Source of the DNA: Pogostemon cablin
Taxonomy: Eukaryota; Streptophyta; Magnoliopsida; Lamiales; Lamiaceae
Assembly (NCBI GenBank): GCA_023678885.1
Contig: CM042996.1
Span: 11,218,602-11,282,601 of the forward strand
Reading direction: 5' to 3'
Length of the DNA: 64,000 bases
In this document: positions 11,407 to 22,140 of the stretch, one piece after another
Numbering within the stretch: the stretch's first letter is position 1
Layout of the letters: the number at the start of each line of letters is the position of its first letter
Made by a program: the position numbers and the translations under genes
Notes under the pieces: generated by a model
What the model was told of the DNA's origin: nothing
The model's input: the letters and a program-made list of their open reading frames with translations, nothing else
Databases searched by the model: none

Positions 11407-12506
11407 TTATGCGTAGCAGCGTTTCAAGAATTTCCCATTTATGGGGCCAATGTTCACGCCATCCTCCCAGATCAATTTATAGGCGCCATTTATGTATACT
11501 TCTTTCACAACATGAGGGCCATCCCATTTGGGTAGAAACTTATTTCCAACACGATGAGTGACTACTATAGGTCTTTTCACAGCAAGCACCAAGTCACTAA
11601 CTTGAAAAAAACGTATCTTCACATTCTTGTTGAACGTTCTTGAAAGACAATATTGGTAACACTCAAGTCTTTATTGTGCTTTCAACCTCTTTTCATCTAA
11701 TGCTTCCGACTCTTGAAGACCCAACTTTGCATTTTCTTCTTCAGTTAGGCCTTCTTGTATGGCCATCCTCAAAGAAGGAATTTGCTTTTCAAGAGGTACA
11801 ACAGCTTCAACACCATACACCAATGAATACGGAGTGGCCTGAGTAAGTATTCTATAAGTGGTGCGGTACGTCCATAAAGCTTCATTTATTCTTTCATGCC
11901 AATCTCTTTTTGACTTGGAGACCACTTTCTTCAACAAACTACACAAGGTTTTAATGAAGGCTTCAGCAAGACCATTGGCAGCTGCATTGTACATTGACGA
12001 CTTTCTTTGTTTAAAGTCAGACTTCTCACATAGTTTATAAATCCAACTGTTGTTGAATTGCTTTCCATTATCAGTGATGATGTAGCGAGGAACACCGTAT
12101 CTATAAATGATGTTGATCCAAATGAAATCAGCAATATTTTATTTCTTCAATTCCCTCGGAGGCATAGCTTTGGCCCACTTTGAAAAGTAATCGGTTGCAG
12201 CAAGAATGTAGAAGTGACCACCAGAAGACTTTGTGAGCTCACTACATCTAATCCCCAAGCATCAAAAGGTCATGAAGCGACTGTCGGATGCAAAGGCTCC
12301 GGAGGTTGATGAATCAAATTTCCATGGAATTGGCAAGTTTGACATTTTTGGGCGTATTCCATGCAGTCTTTCACCATTGTGGTCCAATAGTAACCCATTC
12401 TTTTGATTAAGAAATTCAACTTCGGCCTAGATTGATGAGCACCGCAAATTCCAGAATGAGCTTCTTCCATTGCTTGAGCAGCTTCTTCCTTACTCAGGCA
12501 TCTCAA
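11407..12506 (-). pseudogene. Tat integrase, decayed
   Basis: The N-terminal H2C2 zinc-binding part is readable at 12270-12506 (EEAHSGICGAHQSRPK, then CQTCQFHG). The core is scattered over frames between about 11670 and 12260 and includes NGLAEAFIKTL with the third catalytic-region Glu. The C-terminal part at 11407-11622 reads GNKFLPKWDGPHVVKEVY. Several frameshifts separate these pieces, so no working integrase can be made. In the intact family this enzyme inserts the cDNA into chromosomal DNA. Confidence 0.88.
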
Positions 12507-12731
12507 GAGAACTCCATGAAATGATCTTATATAAAGTGTGCCTTTGAAATAAATAAATCAAGGTGCTCGATGTCGAATATCAACCCTTTGATGTGGATCA
12601 CCGGGAAATTTATTATACTTCAAATAGCCCATGAGTGGTTGGTGCCAATCCTCTTCTTCAATCTCGAAAACCTCCACCACATGATTTTCAACTTCTTCAT
12701 AATCATCATCTTCGAATATTGGTGGTACAAC

Positions 12732-13830
12732 TCAACTTCTACACACCGGTATTTGAATCTGTACCTCTGGCATAGCTATAGCTGATGCGAGCTCAGTGAG
12801 AGCGTCAGCTTGGTTATTCTCTCTTCTAGACAGATGCTTGATATCAACATCACCAAGATAACCTATAAGCTTTTGAGCATACTTGTGGTATGGGAACAAC
12901 TCAGGCTTCTTCACTTCATACACTCCAAGGAGTTGATTTATCACCAATAGCTAATCACCATACACCCCTAAGGTGTACCAGCTTTATATCGACAGTCATT
13001 TCCAAATCAAGTATGAATGCTTGATACTCAGCCACATTGTTAGAGCAATTTTCTGTTAAGAAAAATGAGAAGGGTAGAATTTCACCACTGAATGTTAAAA
13101 ACACGACTCCCGCACCTACTCCTTCTCTATGAGATGCTCAATCGAAATACATCTTCCAAGGAAAAGCTATCTCAACAGCGAAAGCATCTTCATCTGGGAT
13201 TTTATCAGATAGTTCCCATTCAGCAGGCTTTGGGTGATCAGCTAGAAAATTTGCCAACACTTGTCCTTTTACGGCCTTTTGAGGGACGTACACGATCTCA
13301 AACTGTTGGAGTTGGGGATACCATCTTGCAAGTTGATCAGAAAGTACTGGCTTTGACATGAAGAACTTTAGTGGGTTGGCTTTCAAAACTAGCCGAACTG
13401 TATGAGCTTGGAAGTAATGCTTCAACTTTTGAATCACGAAGATAAGGGATAAACATATCTTTTCAATGGGTGAATACTGCAACTCATTTGGAGTCATGGT
13501 TCTACTTAGATAATATAGAGTTGTTTCTTTGCCATCATCATTTTCTTGTGCGAGTAAAGCTCCAACAGAATGCTCTTGAGTAGCTAGATAAAGTATTAAT
13601 GGACGTCCCGGTATTGGAGCACCAAACATTGGTGCGTTCATCAAGTATTCTTTAATGCTATTGAAAGCATTATTGCAAGCTTCATCCCATTCGAATATGC
13701 TGTCTTTCTTCATGAGATGACTAAATGGTTGGCATCGGCCAGCTAAGTTTGATATGAATCTTCTCAAGTATGCCAACTTTCCCTGGAGACTTTTGAGTTC
13801 ATGTATGTTCTGAGGCACATGCATCTTCAT
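12732..13830 (-). pseudogene. Tat RNase H and second RNase H domain
   Basis: The open stretch 13138-13830 (230 codons) holds the RT connection and RNase H: GKLAYLRRFISNLAGR, SVGALLAQEND, YYLSRTMTPNELQYSPIEK and FEIVYVPQKAVKGQVLANFL. A second RNase H-like segment follows to 12732 with NCSNNVAEYQAF, VINQLLGVYEVKKPELFPY and ENNQADALTELAS, the domain that Tat elements carry in addition. Stops and a frameshift near 12950 and 13138 break the frame. Confidence 0.88.
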
Positions 13831-14053
13831 GATTGCATCAATCTTTGCTTTCTCAATCTCTATTCCTCAACGGCGAACAATAAATCCATGAAATTTTCTG
13901 GATGAAACTCCAAATGCACACTTGAGTGGGTTCATCTTGAGTTGATGCTCTCTCAACCGTTCAAACACTCGCCTTAGATCATGGAAATGATCTTTCCTTT
14001 CCTTTGATTTCACCACAATAACATCAATATAGCATTCGACAATCTTATGAAGC

Positions 14054-15694
14054 TGATCGTAGTCATTTTCACCTAGATTTTAGTGTCTTTATTTGTGGAT
14101 TTTCAGATGCTTTTATCCGTATTTGTGTGATTTTTGGTAGGGTTATTGTTATTTTGAGAAATATGGTATGAATTGATAGAATTGTGTAAATGAGCTTAAA
14201 TATGTGTAAAACAGGTCAAGAAATGGATAAAAACAGAGTCGGGAGCGAAACGGAGAATGAAAAAAGGGTCTGCTTGTACACGGGCCGTGTGCGGAACACG
14301 GCCCTGTAACAAGTGGCCGTATATTGCCATCAGAAATCGCTACTCATCCAGAAGGATGGCCATGCGCTAGTGCACGGGCCGTGCATTGCTGCACGCCCCG
14401 TGTGCGGAACACGGCCTGTAAGAAGAAGTCGTGTACTTACATCAGAAAACGTTACACGGGCCGTGTAGGTGCAAAAACATGTGCAGTTTTAAGAAAGTGC
14501 TGGAAGCTTCTAGAAGGTCCATTAGTGATATAAAAGGATGACTTGTGCAAAATTTTGAGGGGAGATCAGATTCATAACAGTTACACACACTCCACACCAC
14601 ATTCCCTCACACACTAGATCCATATTTCATCTCTATCCATTAGTTCATCCAATTTCCATTTGATCTCCACATTCAATCCATAAATCCATCATCTAATCCA
14701 TCCATCCATCATTTGAGAAGAGTGAAGCATCAAGGAGTGGAGGAGTTGATAAATTGAAGAGGAGGAAGGTTTCTCCATGCAAGGGAAGTCAATCTACTTT
14801 TCATTTGTTGATTTTCTTCTTATTTTGGCTCAAATGGAGCAAAGCTTGATTTGTATTGAATTAAACATCATGTTTAGTGGCTAGTCCTATAGTAGGGCTA
14901 ATCATATGAATGGTTGAGGTGAAGAGTTAGATATGTAAAACTTGAGTATTGATTTGAATTGATTTGTGGATTTTCTTTTATGATATATCAATCATGTTTC
15001 ATTTCAATGCTTGTGTAATTAAATTCTCTATTCATAATATTAGAATGACCATTCCAATATTGTGAGTGGATGTTTAATTGAATCATATATTGAAATGTGC
15101 GTGCATGTTAGTATAATGGGAGATAAGTCATACCCTCTTTAGGCTTAGAACATTCATAGAAGGACACTTAAGAAATTGAGTGAAAAGAACCAAATTATGA
15201 TCATAGTACCTTAAGGGAATTGAGATTAAGACTAGTCCTAGGAGACTTAGACTTGTAAAAGGGTCGAGAACCTAATTGTCTTGGTCATAGGGATTAGGGG
15301 TAAATTTGTGATTGCTTTTAATCCACAAGTCAATGAAAATTACCATCAAAAGTTTTACATGTCTAGCTCAAGTCTTAACCATGAGTATGATTAGTCTTGC
15401 TCTCTTCTCAAGTGAATTCTACATCCATTCCATTCATCATTTGCTTGTTGTTTGGTCATTTACTTTGTTAGGTTAAATTCTAGTTGAGTAAGTAGAGGAT
15501 TAAGTAATAGTTTTATATACAAAACCTTCAAACTATCATCCTTACAAAGCACAAATCAACGGAAAATCCAGATACAAGCATGAGTTTACTTTCCCTTGGG
15601 ACGACATTACTATAAATTTTGTACTTGGTCACGCGTTTACTCAACAATAGAGTCCTTACTCTTAAATATTTTACTAAAAATGCAACTAAGAACA
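14054..15694 (+). mobile_element. solo LTR of an Athila-like element
   Basis: It starts TGATCGTAGTCATTTTCACC, ends ACTAAGAACA, and is flanked by the perfect 5-bp duplication GAAGC (14049-14053 and 15695-15699). The 1641-bp copy contains no coding domains. The start resembles the LTR of the Athila element at 42764-56361 (TTTTCACCTAGATTTTAGTG), and both carry clusters of GC-rich palindromes, but the 3' end differs, so it is a related family. Recombination between two LTRs of an inserted element would leave this structure. Confidence 0.93.
14529..14536 (+). promoter_or_regulatory. TATA box of the solo LTR
   Basis: TATAAAAG lies in the middle of the LTR, downstream of the palindrome cluster, where U3 should meet R. 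The function is inferred from position. Confidence 0.5.
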
Positions 15695-16983
15695 GAAGCA
15701 TGTCATCAAATATCTTTTGCATGGCTCGTTGATAAGTGGCACCAGCATTCTTCTAGCCAAATGGCATAGCATTGTAGCAATATATTCCTTTCAGAGTACG
15801 AAAAGTTGTCTTCTCTTGATCCTCAAGTGCTAGACTAATTTGATAGTAGCCAGATGACCCATCCATAAATGAAAGGACATCATGCCCCATTGTTGCATCA
15901 ATCATGAGTTCAGCAATTGACAGTGAAAAGTCATCTTTTGGACATGCCATGTTCAGATCTCGGAAATCAACACATACTCTGAGTTGCCCATTTTTCTTTC
16001 TCACTGGCACGATGTTAGAAATCCATGTAGGATATTTGAGTTCTCGGATCTTGCCTGTTTCAAGAAGCTTATTAACCTCGTCCTCAATCAAAGGAATTAA
16101 CTCTGGTCAAAATCGACACTGCATTTATTTTACTGGTCGAGTTCCCTTTTTAATGGACAAGTGGTGCACTGCGATTTTTAGGTCCAAACCTGGCATTTCT
16201 TTATGTGACCATGCAAAGACATCTCTGAATTCTCGCAAAATGCTAATACACTTTTCTTCTTCCTCAACATTTAGCAGAGCACTTATGTAGGTAGGACGTG
16301 GGTCATTTTCATGACCTAAGTTGATTTCTTTCAACTCATCAACAGTGGCTTTCACACATTCTTCTAATTGTGGAGGGGCATCTTAGAATCTTTTTCCTCC
16401 ATTTAAGAATCTTCAAGAGCAGTGATATGGTTGGTGGAAGCTACACTTTCTCTATCATCATCACTATCATCTTTAGTAAAGATAATTATCTACATCTTGG
16501 CTTTCAACACTCTTCCACATGATACAGTCAAAATGTTTCGTCTCTTCATACGTTAGGGAATTCGACATCGAAGATTCTTGAAACTAGGAGAATTGACATT
16601 ATTTTGCCTCCCACACTTGTTCCTCTCACAGGGTCAAAGCCTTTCGAAGACACTTCAAAGTCTTTCAAAGACAGAGATTCTCTTGATTTTCCTACTGCAT
16701 TCATCAAACATATCTTCTGTGGATGAAGCTTCTCCCTCGGTGATATAATTTGTACTTGCTCTTCTAATTGCAATGCGGACTGGCTTTTGAGGGATATATC
16801 CTAAACCTAGCTTAGCATTTTTGACAGTCTGTCCACCATTTTTCAATATTTTCTGAGTAGCATTGAGCCTATATTCTGGTGGGTTGATGGACTCTTGATG
16901 CAACTTGCTCATCATCGCCTTTTCTTTCGGTTCATAACCGGCCTTTTTGAGGAGTTTGAAAGTTTGTGGACTATATGACTTGA

Positions 16984-18093
16984 CTATTTCTGCTTTAAAC
17001 ACTTCACCGTGTTTGGTCTTTGCTCCTTCAACAGGATACATAAATCCTTGAGTAGTGGAGGAGAAGGTTTATTTGCATCAATTTTTGTTAAAGGCAATAT
17101 CAACTCCTCCAAGGTCTCAAACTTCTCTTTACTCTTCTTGAGAGTGGCAGATGATGTGCTACCCTCATCATTTATTTGTTTATTACCCCCATCATTTTGC
17201 GCTTGAGCTTCTTCATGTTTTATATCCTTTATATTCTTGAAGAAATATTTTGCATCTGCAAAGTAGGAATCGACTTCAGTAAATGGCTTGTCATCACCGA
17301 ATACCCTTTTCACATTATTGTCTTTGCTATATTTGAAGCACTGGTGTAACGTAGAAGGAATCATGCCATTCTTTACATGCAGCCAGGGACGTCCCAAAAG
17401 CATGTTGTATGAAGTTTTTACATCGATGACATGGAAGAGCACTATTGATTTCATCTCATCAATAAGTAAATCGAGAACTATTGTGCCGAGAGTTCTTTGA
17501 CCTTCATGATTGAACCCTTGAATCATCAATCGGCTAGGATTTAGCTCATCCATGGGTATTTCTAACTTCTTCAACATCTTTAAAGACAGAATGTTCACTG
17601 CCGAGCCTCCATCAACAAGTATACGATTTACTCGCACCCCTTGTGTATAGCCGGTCACAAATTGTGGTCGATTATGAGAATGCAAACCCAACAACATATC
17701 TTCATCCATGAAGGTCACCATTATTGAGTAAGCTTTACCCTTAGTTTGAGATTGTTCGCTTTCATTGTCCTCCTCGTTCACGACATGACATGAGCCTTCA
17801 TCATGACTTTCCTTTACAGAAGTAAAGTTCGTGGTTGCCTCATCTTCTAACACAAATTTTCCATCTTTTGCCAGCTGCATGATCTTTTCTTTGAGGACGA
17901 AACAATCATGAATAGGATAACCCACCAACCTGTGATACTTGCAGTATATTGGGTCATTAGTTCTGCCGACTCCTTCTGGACGTTTAATCTCGGGAAGGTC
18001 AAGGAGTTTATTCTTTATTAGATCATCAAATATGTCAGAAATATCTGAGTTCAGAAATGGATACTCTTTTTCTTGCATCTCTTTCAGAGTCAA
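16984..18093 (-). pseudogene. Tat gag C-terminus and protease
   Basis: An open stretch of 369 codons. The N-terminal part carries the Tat CKYH...G...C motif (YCKYHRLVGYPIHDCF). The aspartic protease follows with RILVDGGSAVNILS as the active-site loop (DGGS in place of DTG or DSG, usual for this lineage) and YNMLLGRPWLH as the flap-to-dimer region. In frame upstream it connects to gag through a TAG at 18106-18108. It ends in a frameshift near 17045 into the YPVEGAKTKHG linker. Protease releases gag and pol products inside the particle. Confidence 0.9.
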
Positions 18094-18192
18094 TCTTCTT
18101 TGCCCCTAATCTTGGGCAACTTGTTTACATTTATCTTTCTTATCATCTCCATTCTTTTGAATTTTGACCGTCATAGTATTTGTGACCATTGA

Positions 18193-19359
18193 TTATTTGT
18201 TGGAATTTCTAGTATAGGGCTTGCCCCATTTTTTAAAATCTTGTTTATCTTTGGACTTGTAGGAGTCCAACATTGGTGAATGTTTGATTCCACTAGAAGT
18301 CATGCTTAATTCCATGTCATGGGCCCTAGTAGCCAACTCTTCGAAAGTCTTAGGTTGAATTCCTTTGAGTATATAAAGGAGATTCCATTCCATCCCTTGG
18401 ATACACATCTCAATAGCAGACTCTTCAGATAATCGATCCTTGCAGTTTAAACTCAAATTCCTCCATCGATTGATATAATCAATCACCAGCTCTTCCTTTA
18501 ATTGACGAGTATTAGTTAGCTCAGTCATGCTAACGGTTCTCCTTATGTTATAGAAACAGTTAAGGAACTCATGCTCCATTTGTGCCCAACTATCAATGGA
18601 TTCAGCTTGCAAGTCAATATACCAATCAAAGGCATTTCCTTTGAGAGAGCAAATGAACTGCCTCACCATATGGTCTTCATAAGAGCCAGCGTCATGGCAA
18701 GTCTCAATGAAGTGTGCTATGTGCTGCCTCGGGTTTCCCTTGCCATCAAATTGTTAGAACTTGGGAGGTTGGTAGCCAGCTGGAAACTTCAAGTTGTCCA
18801 CTCTTTTTGTAAATGGCTTGACATAAGTGACGGTAGGCTTGGAATTCTCTTCAAACCTTTCTTTTATTGTTCCAAGTATAATATGCTTCAATTGATCGAC
18901 TTGCAGCATTCCATCGGCTGAAAGTTGCAATACTCCTTGAGTTTGCTCCCTTCCAATAGTTTGGTACCTTGTGATCTCTTCCACTTCACTATTGTCCATG
19001 ACTTCTTTTCTGTTTGCACGGTTGGTCTCCGCGACGTCCCTTCCTTCCATTAGTTTGGAGATCTTTGAATCTTGAGTTTCTATGTGTTTTGTGAGCCCTT
19101 CGATAGCCTTCATCATATTTGCTAGATGTTCCTCAATAGTTGTAGTGTTTGTTGTCATCACTGGAACAACAATTGAGCCAGATGATGAGCTTGAAGATGA
19201 ATCTTCTTTAAGAGGTAGTTGTTTTCTCGAAGCCTCCTCAACTGAAGGGTTGGATCCAGATGAAGCTTCCGACTGAGCTTTTTCTGACATGCTCTTCATA
19301 ACAATAGCAACATATTCATTCAATGACTCTGAGAGCTTAGAAGCAGCAGTCCTTCCCAC
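18193..19359 (-). pseudogene. Tat gag, one nonsense codon
   Basis: A single frame runs the whole segment, broken only by TAA at 18754-18756 (context PPKF-stop-QFDGKG) and closed by a TAA at 18193-18195. The N-terminal third is Ser-rich and acidic (SSSSSSSG). The capsid-like retrotransposon gag domain follows with FICSLKGNAFDWYIDL, MEHEFLNCFYNIRRTVSM, VIDYINRWRNLSLNCKDR and IEMCIQGMEWNLLYILKGI. Its product would have formed the particle shell. The start at 19359 is close to the PBS, as expected. Confidence 0.92.
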
Positions 19360-19418
19360 CGTAATCTTGACAGGAGTTATTTTGTACTTTGTAGAGAGAA
19401 GAGATGAGAGGTAGAGAT

Positions 19419-19438
19419 GGTCCCACTGGGCGTGCCTA
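19419..19438 (-). promoter_or_regulatory. primer-binding site of the Tat element
   Basis: The minus strand reads AGGCACGCCCAGTGGGACC at the inner edge of the LTR stub. This differs at one base from the TGGCACGCCCAGTGGGA common to Tat-type elements. It fixes the 5' end of the internal region and the element's orientation. Confidence 0.85.
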
Positions 19439-19494
19439 AATTTATAACAACAAATTTGTATATATTTTATTATAAATATAAAATTTGTTGTTAC
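19439..19494 (-). repeat. stub of the Tat 5' LTR, forming a hairpin
   Basis: Only the last ~55 bp of the LTR remain beside the PBS. They form an inverted repeat: TAACAACAAATTT at 19445-19457 and AAATTTGTTGTTA at 19481-19493. Sequence to the right is unrelated to any LTR in the window, so the rest of the 5' LTR is deleted or displaced. Confidence 0.7.
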
Positions 19495-19496
19495 AC

Positions 19497-20814
19497 CCTC
19501 TAAAACATTTTATCAAAGTCATGGTGAGCAATACCAATCCAAATAGCCTCCAAAGAAGAAATAATCGACGTACGTCCCAAACATGAAATTGTGAATAGTT
19601 ATAAGTACAAGAAAATTGTAAGGACCTCAAATTAACACTAAGGTGGGGTACACCATTCAAATTAACACTGAGGTGGTATGGTGCATATGATTAGGAGTGC
19701 TGGTAAAAAAGGTCAGAGTACATGAAGAGAGAGAAGGGAGAATGTAGATAGAGAGGGCCCGAATTAGACTTACAATGTACCGCAGGTACGAAGAATAGGA
19801 GTAACTGAGGTTGGGATTAGAACAAGTGCAGGACAAGGCAGATTAAGAGGAAGGGAAGTGGGCTAAAACAAGAATAAGAATGGAACGTGTTCAAAATGTA
19901 AACTGGGTCAAATATACTACTACTTTTCATTCATCCACTGTACTGTTTCATATTTTATGTTGAGTGTATGTTACCAGTTTCATAATTTTGTAATTGTGCA
20001 CCGGGCCTAAAATTCTAATGTAAAAAATTCATTTCTCTCAACCTCTCATTCTCACTCCTCCTACGACTTCATCTGCTCCCTCTCACCCTCCCCATGAGTT
20101 CCTCCTTCCACCTATGATTTCTTCCCTCTACCTACCCAATTTCATCAGCACTTAAGTAATCTCAAAATTCTTCTCCAAATTTTGAATTTCTCAGTGATTT
20201 TCAGCGATTGATTCTCTATTTTTTTTCAAATATCCGATTGATCCATCGAAGCTATATTATGCCAAATTAATTTTACCGTGTCGAAATCTTTCGCCGCTGC
20301 TATGTTCTGCCGATTTCACTAACAAACCTTCATTGTAGAAGAAGTTTCATTCCAAAATTAGGTAAAATTAATCTTATCTCCAATTGTAATTCTGATTTCA
20401 AATAATATTGTTAGATTTTTTCTTCTAATCTATTATTCATTCTAGTCAATTTGATTTTTCTTTAATTACAAATAATAATCGTTCAATTTCTTCTCCAAAA
20501 TCTTTGATATTATACTTCAGTGTGTCTATATATGCCTTTAAATCAATGCTTATGATGTTGATTATTATTGTACAAGTGTTGATAATCAAATATATATGAA
20601 TCTCCTTTTGCTGTGTTTATCTGGACTTGAATAATATTTATTGTAGCTAAAGTCTATTAGGTAGGGTCAGAATCTAACTGTATATGTTTTATGTTTTACT
20701 ATATAACTTTTTGAAACTAATTGTATACATTTCTGCTTTCCTATTTATTGTTGTCTCATTGCCAATCCAAGTTGATGTTTAATGGTGCATACAATTAGTA
20801 TTGGTTTCTGTTTA
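19497..20814. other. intergenic, no gene recognised
   Basis: AT-rich sequence with a pyrimidine-rich stretch around 20040-20130. It leads into the tandem array at 20815 and may be old intron or promoter DNA of the receptor-kinase remnant to the right. I could not support that. Confidence 0.4.
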
Positions 20815-21795
20815 TCTAATTGTATATGCTTTCACAGTTAACTGTATTATATATATGGTCTGAATTGTACACGGGCATGAATTGCATGTTGAATTATTTT
20901 AATTGTATATATCTTCTCCATTAATTGTATATGGATATGCGCCGAATTTATGTGGTCATGATGGACATCTTGGTAGCATTGTGCATTCAATATAATGAAT
21001 TTTCTTTAATGTATATATTTTCTCCGTTAATTGTATATAGGTATGATCTGAATTGTACATGGACATGATGAGTATGGTTGATTATTTTAATTATATATAT
21101 TTTCTCTATTAATTGTATATAGGTATTTTCTGAATTGTATGTGCGCATGATGGGCATCTTGGTAGCATTGTACATTCGATATGATTGATTTTTCTTTATT
21201 GTATATGTTTTCTCCGTTATTTAAACATAGGTATGGTCTGAATTGTAAACGAGCATGATGAGTATGGTGGATTATTTTAATTTTATATGTTTTATCTGCT
21301 AATTATACATAGATATGTTCTGAATTATATGTGGTCATGATGAGCATCTTGGTAGCATTGTGCATTTGATGTGATGGATTTTTTTACTGTATATATTTTC
21401 TCTGTTAATTGTATATAGGTATGGTTTGAATTGTACATGGGCATGATGAGTATGGTGGATTATTTTAATTGTACATGTTTTCTTAGTTAATTGTATATAG
21501 ATATATTCTGAATTGTATGTGGTCATAACGGGCTTCTTGGTAGCATTATACATTCGATGTGATGTAATTTTTTTACTGTATACGTTTTCTCAATTATTTG
21601 TATATAGGTATGGTATTAATTGTACATGTGCGTGATTTATATGGTGGATTATTTTAATTGTATATGTTTTTTCCGTTAATTGTATATAGATATATTTTGA
21701 ATTGTACATGGGTATGATGAGTACGTTGGTATCATTGAGCTTTAACAGTGATGATTTTTTTAATTGTATATATTTTTCTCGTTAATTGTATAGAA
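20815..21795. repeat. tandem array, ~188-bp units made of two ~94-bp halves
   Basis: The phrase TATGGTCTGAATTGTAC recurs near 20857, 21043, 21233, 21421 and 21609, a spacing of about 188-190 bp. Inside each unit, TTAATTGTATATAGGTAT recurs about 90 bp away with a different continuation (GGGCATCTTGGTAGCATTG). About five diverged units are present. The motif AATTGTATATATTTT also occurs inside the element at 25984-27501, hinting at a common source. Confidence 0.85.
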
Positions 21796-21822
21796 ATTTA
21801 GCAATATGTTTGCTCCTTGCAG

Positions 21823-22140
21823 GTCTGTTGTCCGTGCAAAAGAACCCGAAAGATAGGTCAAGTATATCATTTGTGGTGTTCATGCTCAGAAATGAAGTTA
21901 ACTTTGAGAAAGTCTCCAGAAGATAGGCCAAGCATATCATTTGTTATGTTCATGCTAAAAAATGAAGTTAAACTTCCTCAAAGACAAGAACCCTTCCTTC
22001 TTAACACAAGAAGATTTGTTTCTGCTACTAAGAATAATTCATCTAGAAAAGTTGTTGCCAATTCAATTAATCAAGTGATCATTATATTAATTGGTGGATG
22101 GAACATAACAAAATATAATTGTGCTAGTTTTCTTGACTGA
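21823..22140 (+). pseudogene. last exon of a G-type lectin receptor-like kinase, broken
   Basis: After an acceptor-like TGCTCCTTGCAG, one frame reads LLSVQKNPKDRSSISFVVFM and LRNEVNF. A second frame then repeats SPEDRPSISFVMFMLKNEVK and continues LPQRQEPFLL to a C-terminal NSINQVIIILIGG and stop. This is the end of kinase subdomain XI and the tail of S-locus/G-type lectin receptor kinases. The double reading comes from a 70-bp duplication (about 21838-21907 and 21908-21977), which shifts the frame. No upstream kinase exons were recognised, so this is a fragment. Confidence 0.75.

Larger units (their letters stand above)
13831..16355 (-). pseudogene. Tat reverse transcriptase, split by a solo LTR
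   Basis: Upstream half, 15753-16355: GLDLKIAVHHLSIKKGTRPV, then LKYPTWISNIVPVRKKNGQL, RVCVDFRDLNMACPKDDF, LSFMDGSSGYYQI and GATYQRAMQKIFDDM. After the inserted LTR the frame resumes with LHKIVECYIDVIVVKSK at 13990-14050. Two stops follow the VHHL region and a stop replaces the residue after AMPFG. The catalytic YxDD box reads YIDV (14020-14031), so the second metal-binding Asp is lost. A linker containing YPVEGAKTKHGEVFKAEIV lies just upstream at about 16546-17041 in shifted frames. Confidence 0.92.
11012..19438 (-). mobile_element. Ty3/gypsy retrotransposon, Tat lineage, internal region
   Basis: In minus-strand order: PBS, gag, protease, RT, RNase H, a second RNase H-like segment, integrase and a 3' untranslated region. 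The DGGS protease motif, the extra RNase H domain and the TGGCACGCCC-type PBS are Tat/Ogre traits. The 3' untranslated part at 11140-11400 repeats TTTATACTCATGCGGAC-type motifs. All coding segments carry stops or frameshifts. A foreign solo LTR interrupts RT at 14054-15694. Confidence 0.92.

Noticed and set aside
14324..14533. Short Cys-rich open frame in the solo LTR
   Set aside because: It follows from the GC-rich palindromes of the LTR, and similar spurious frames occur at the same modules in the Athila LTRs.
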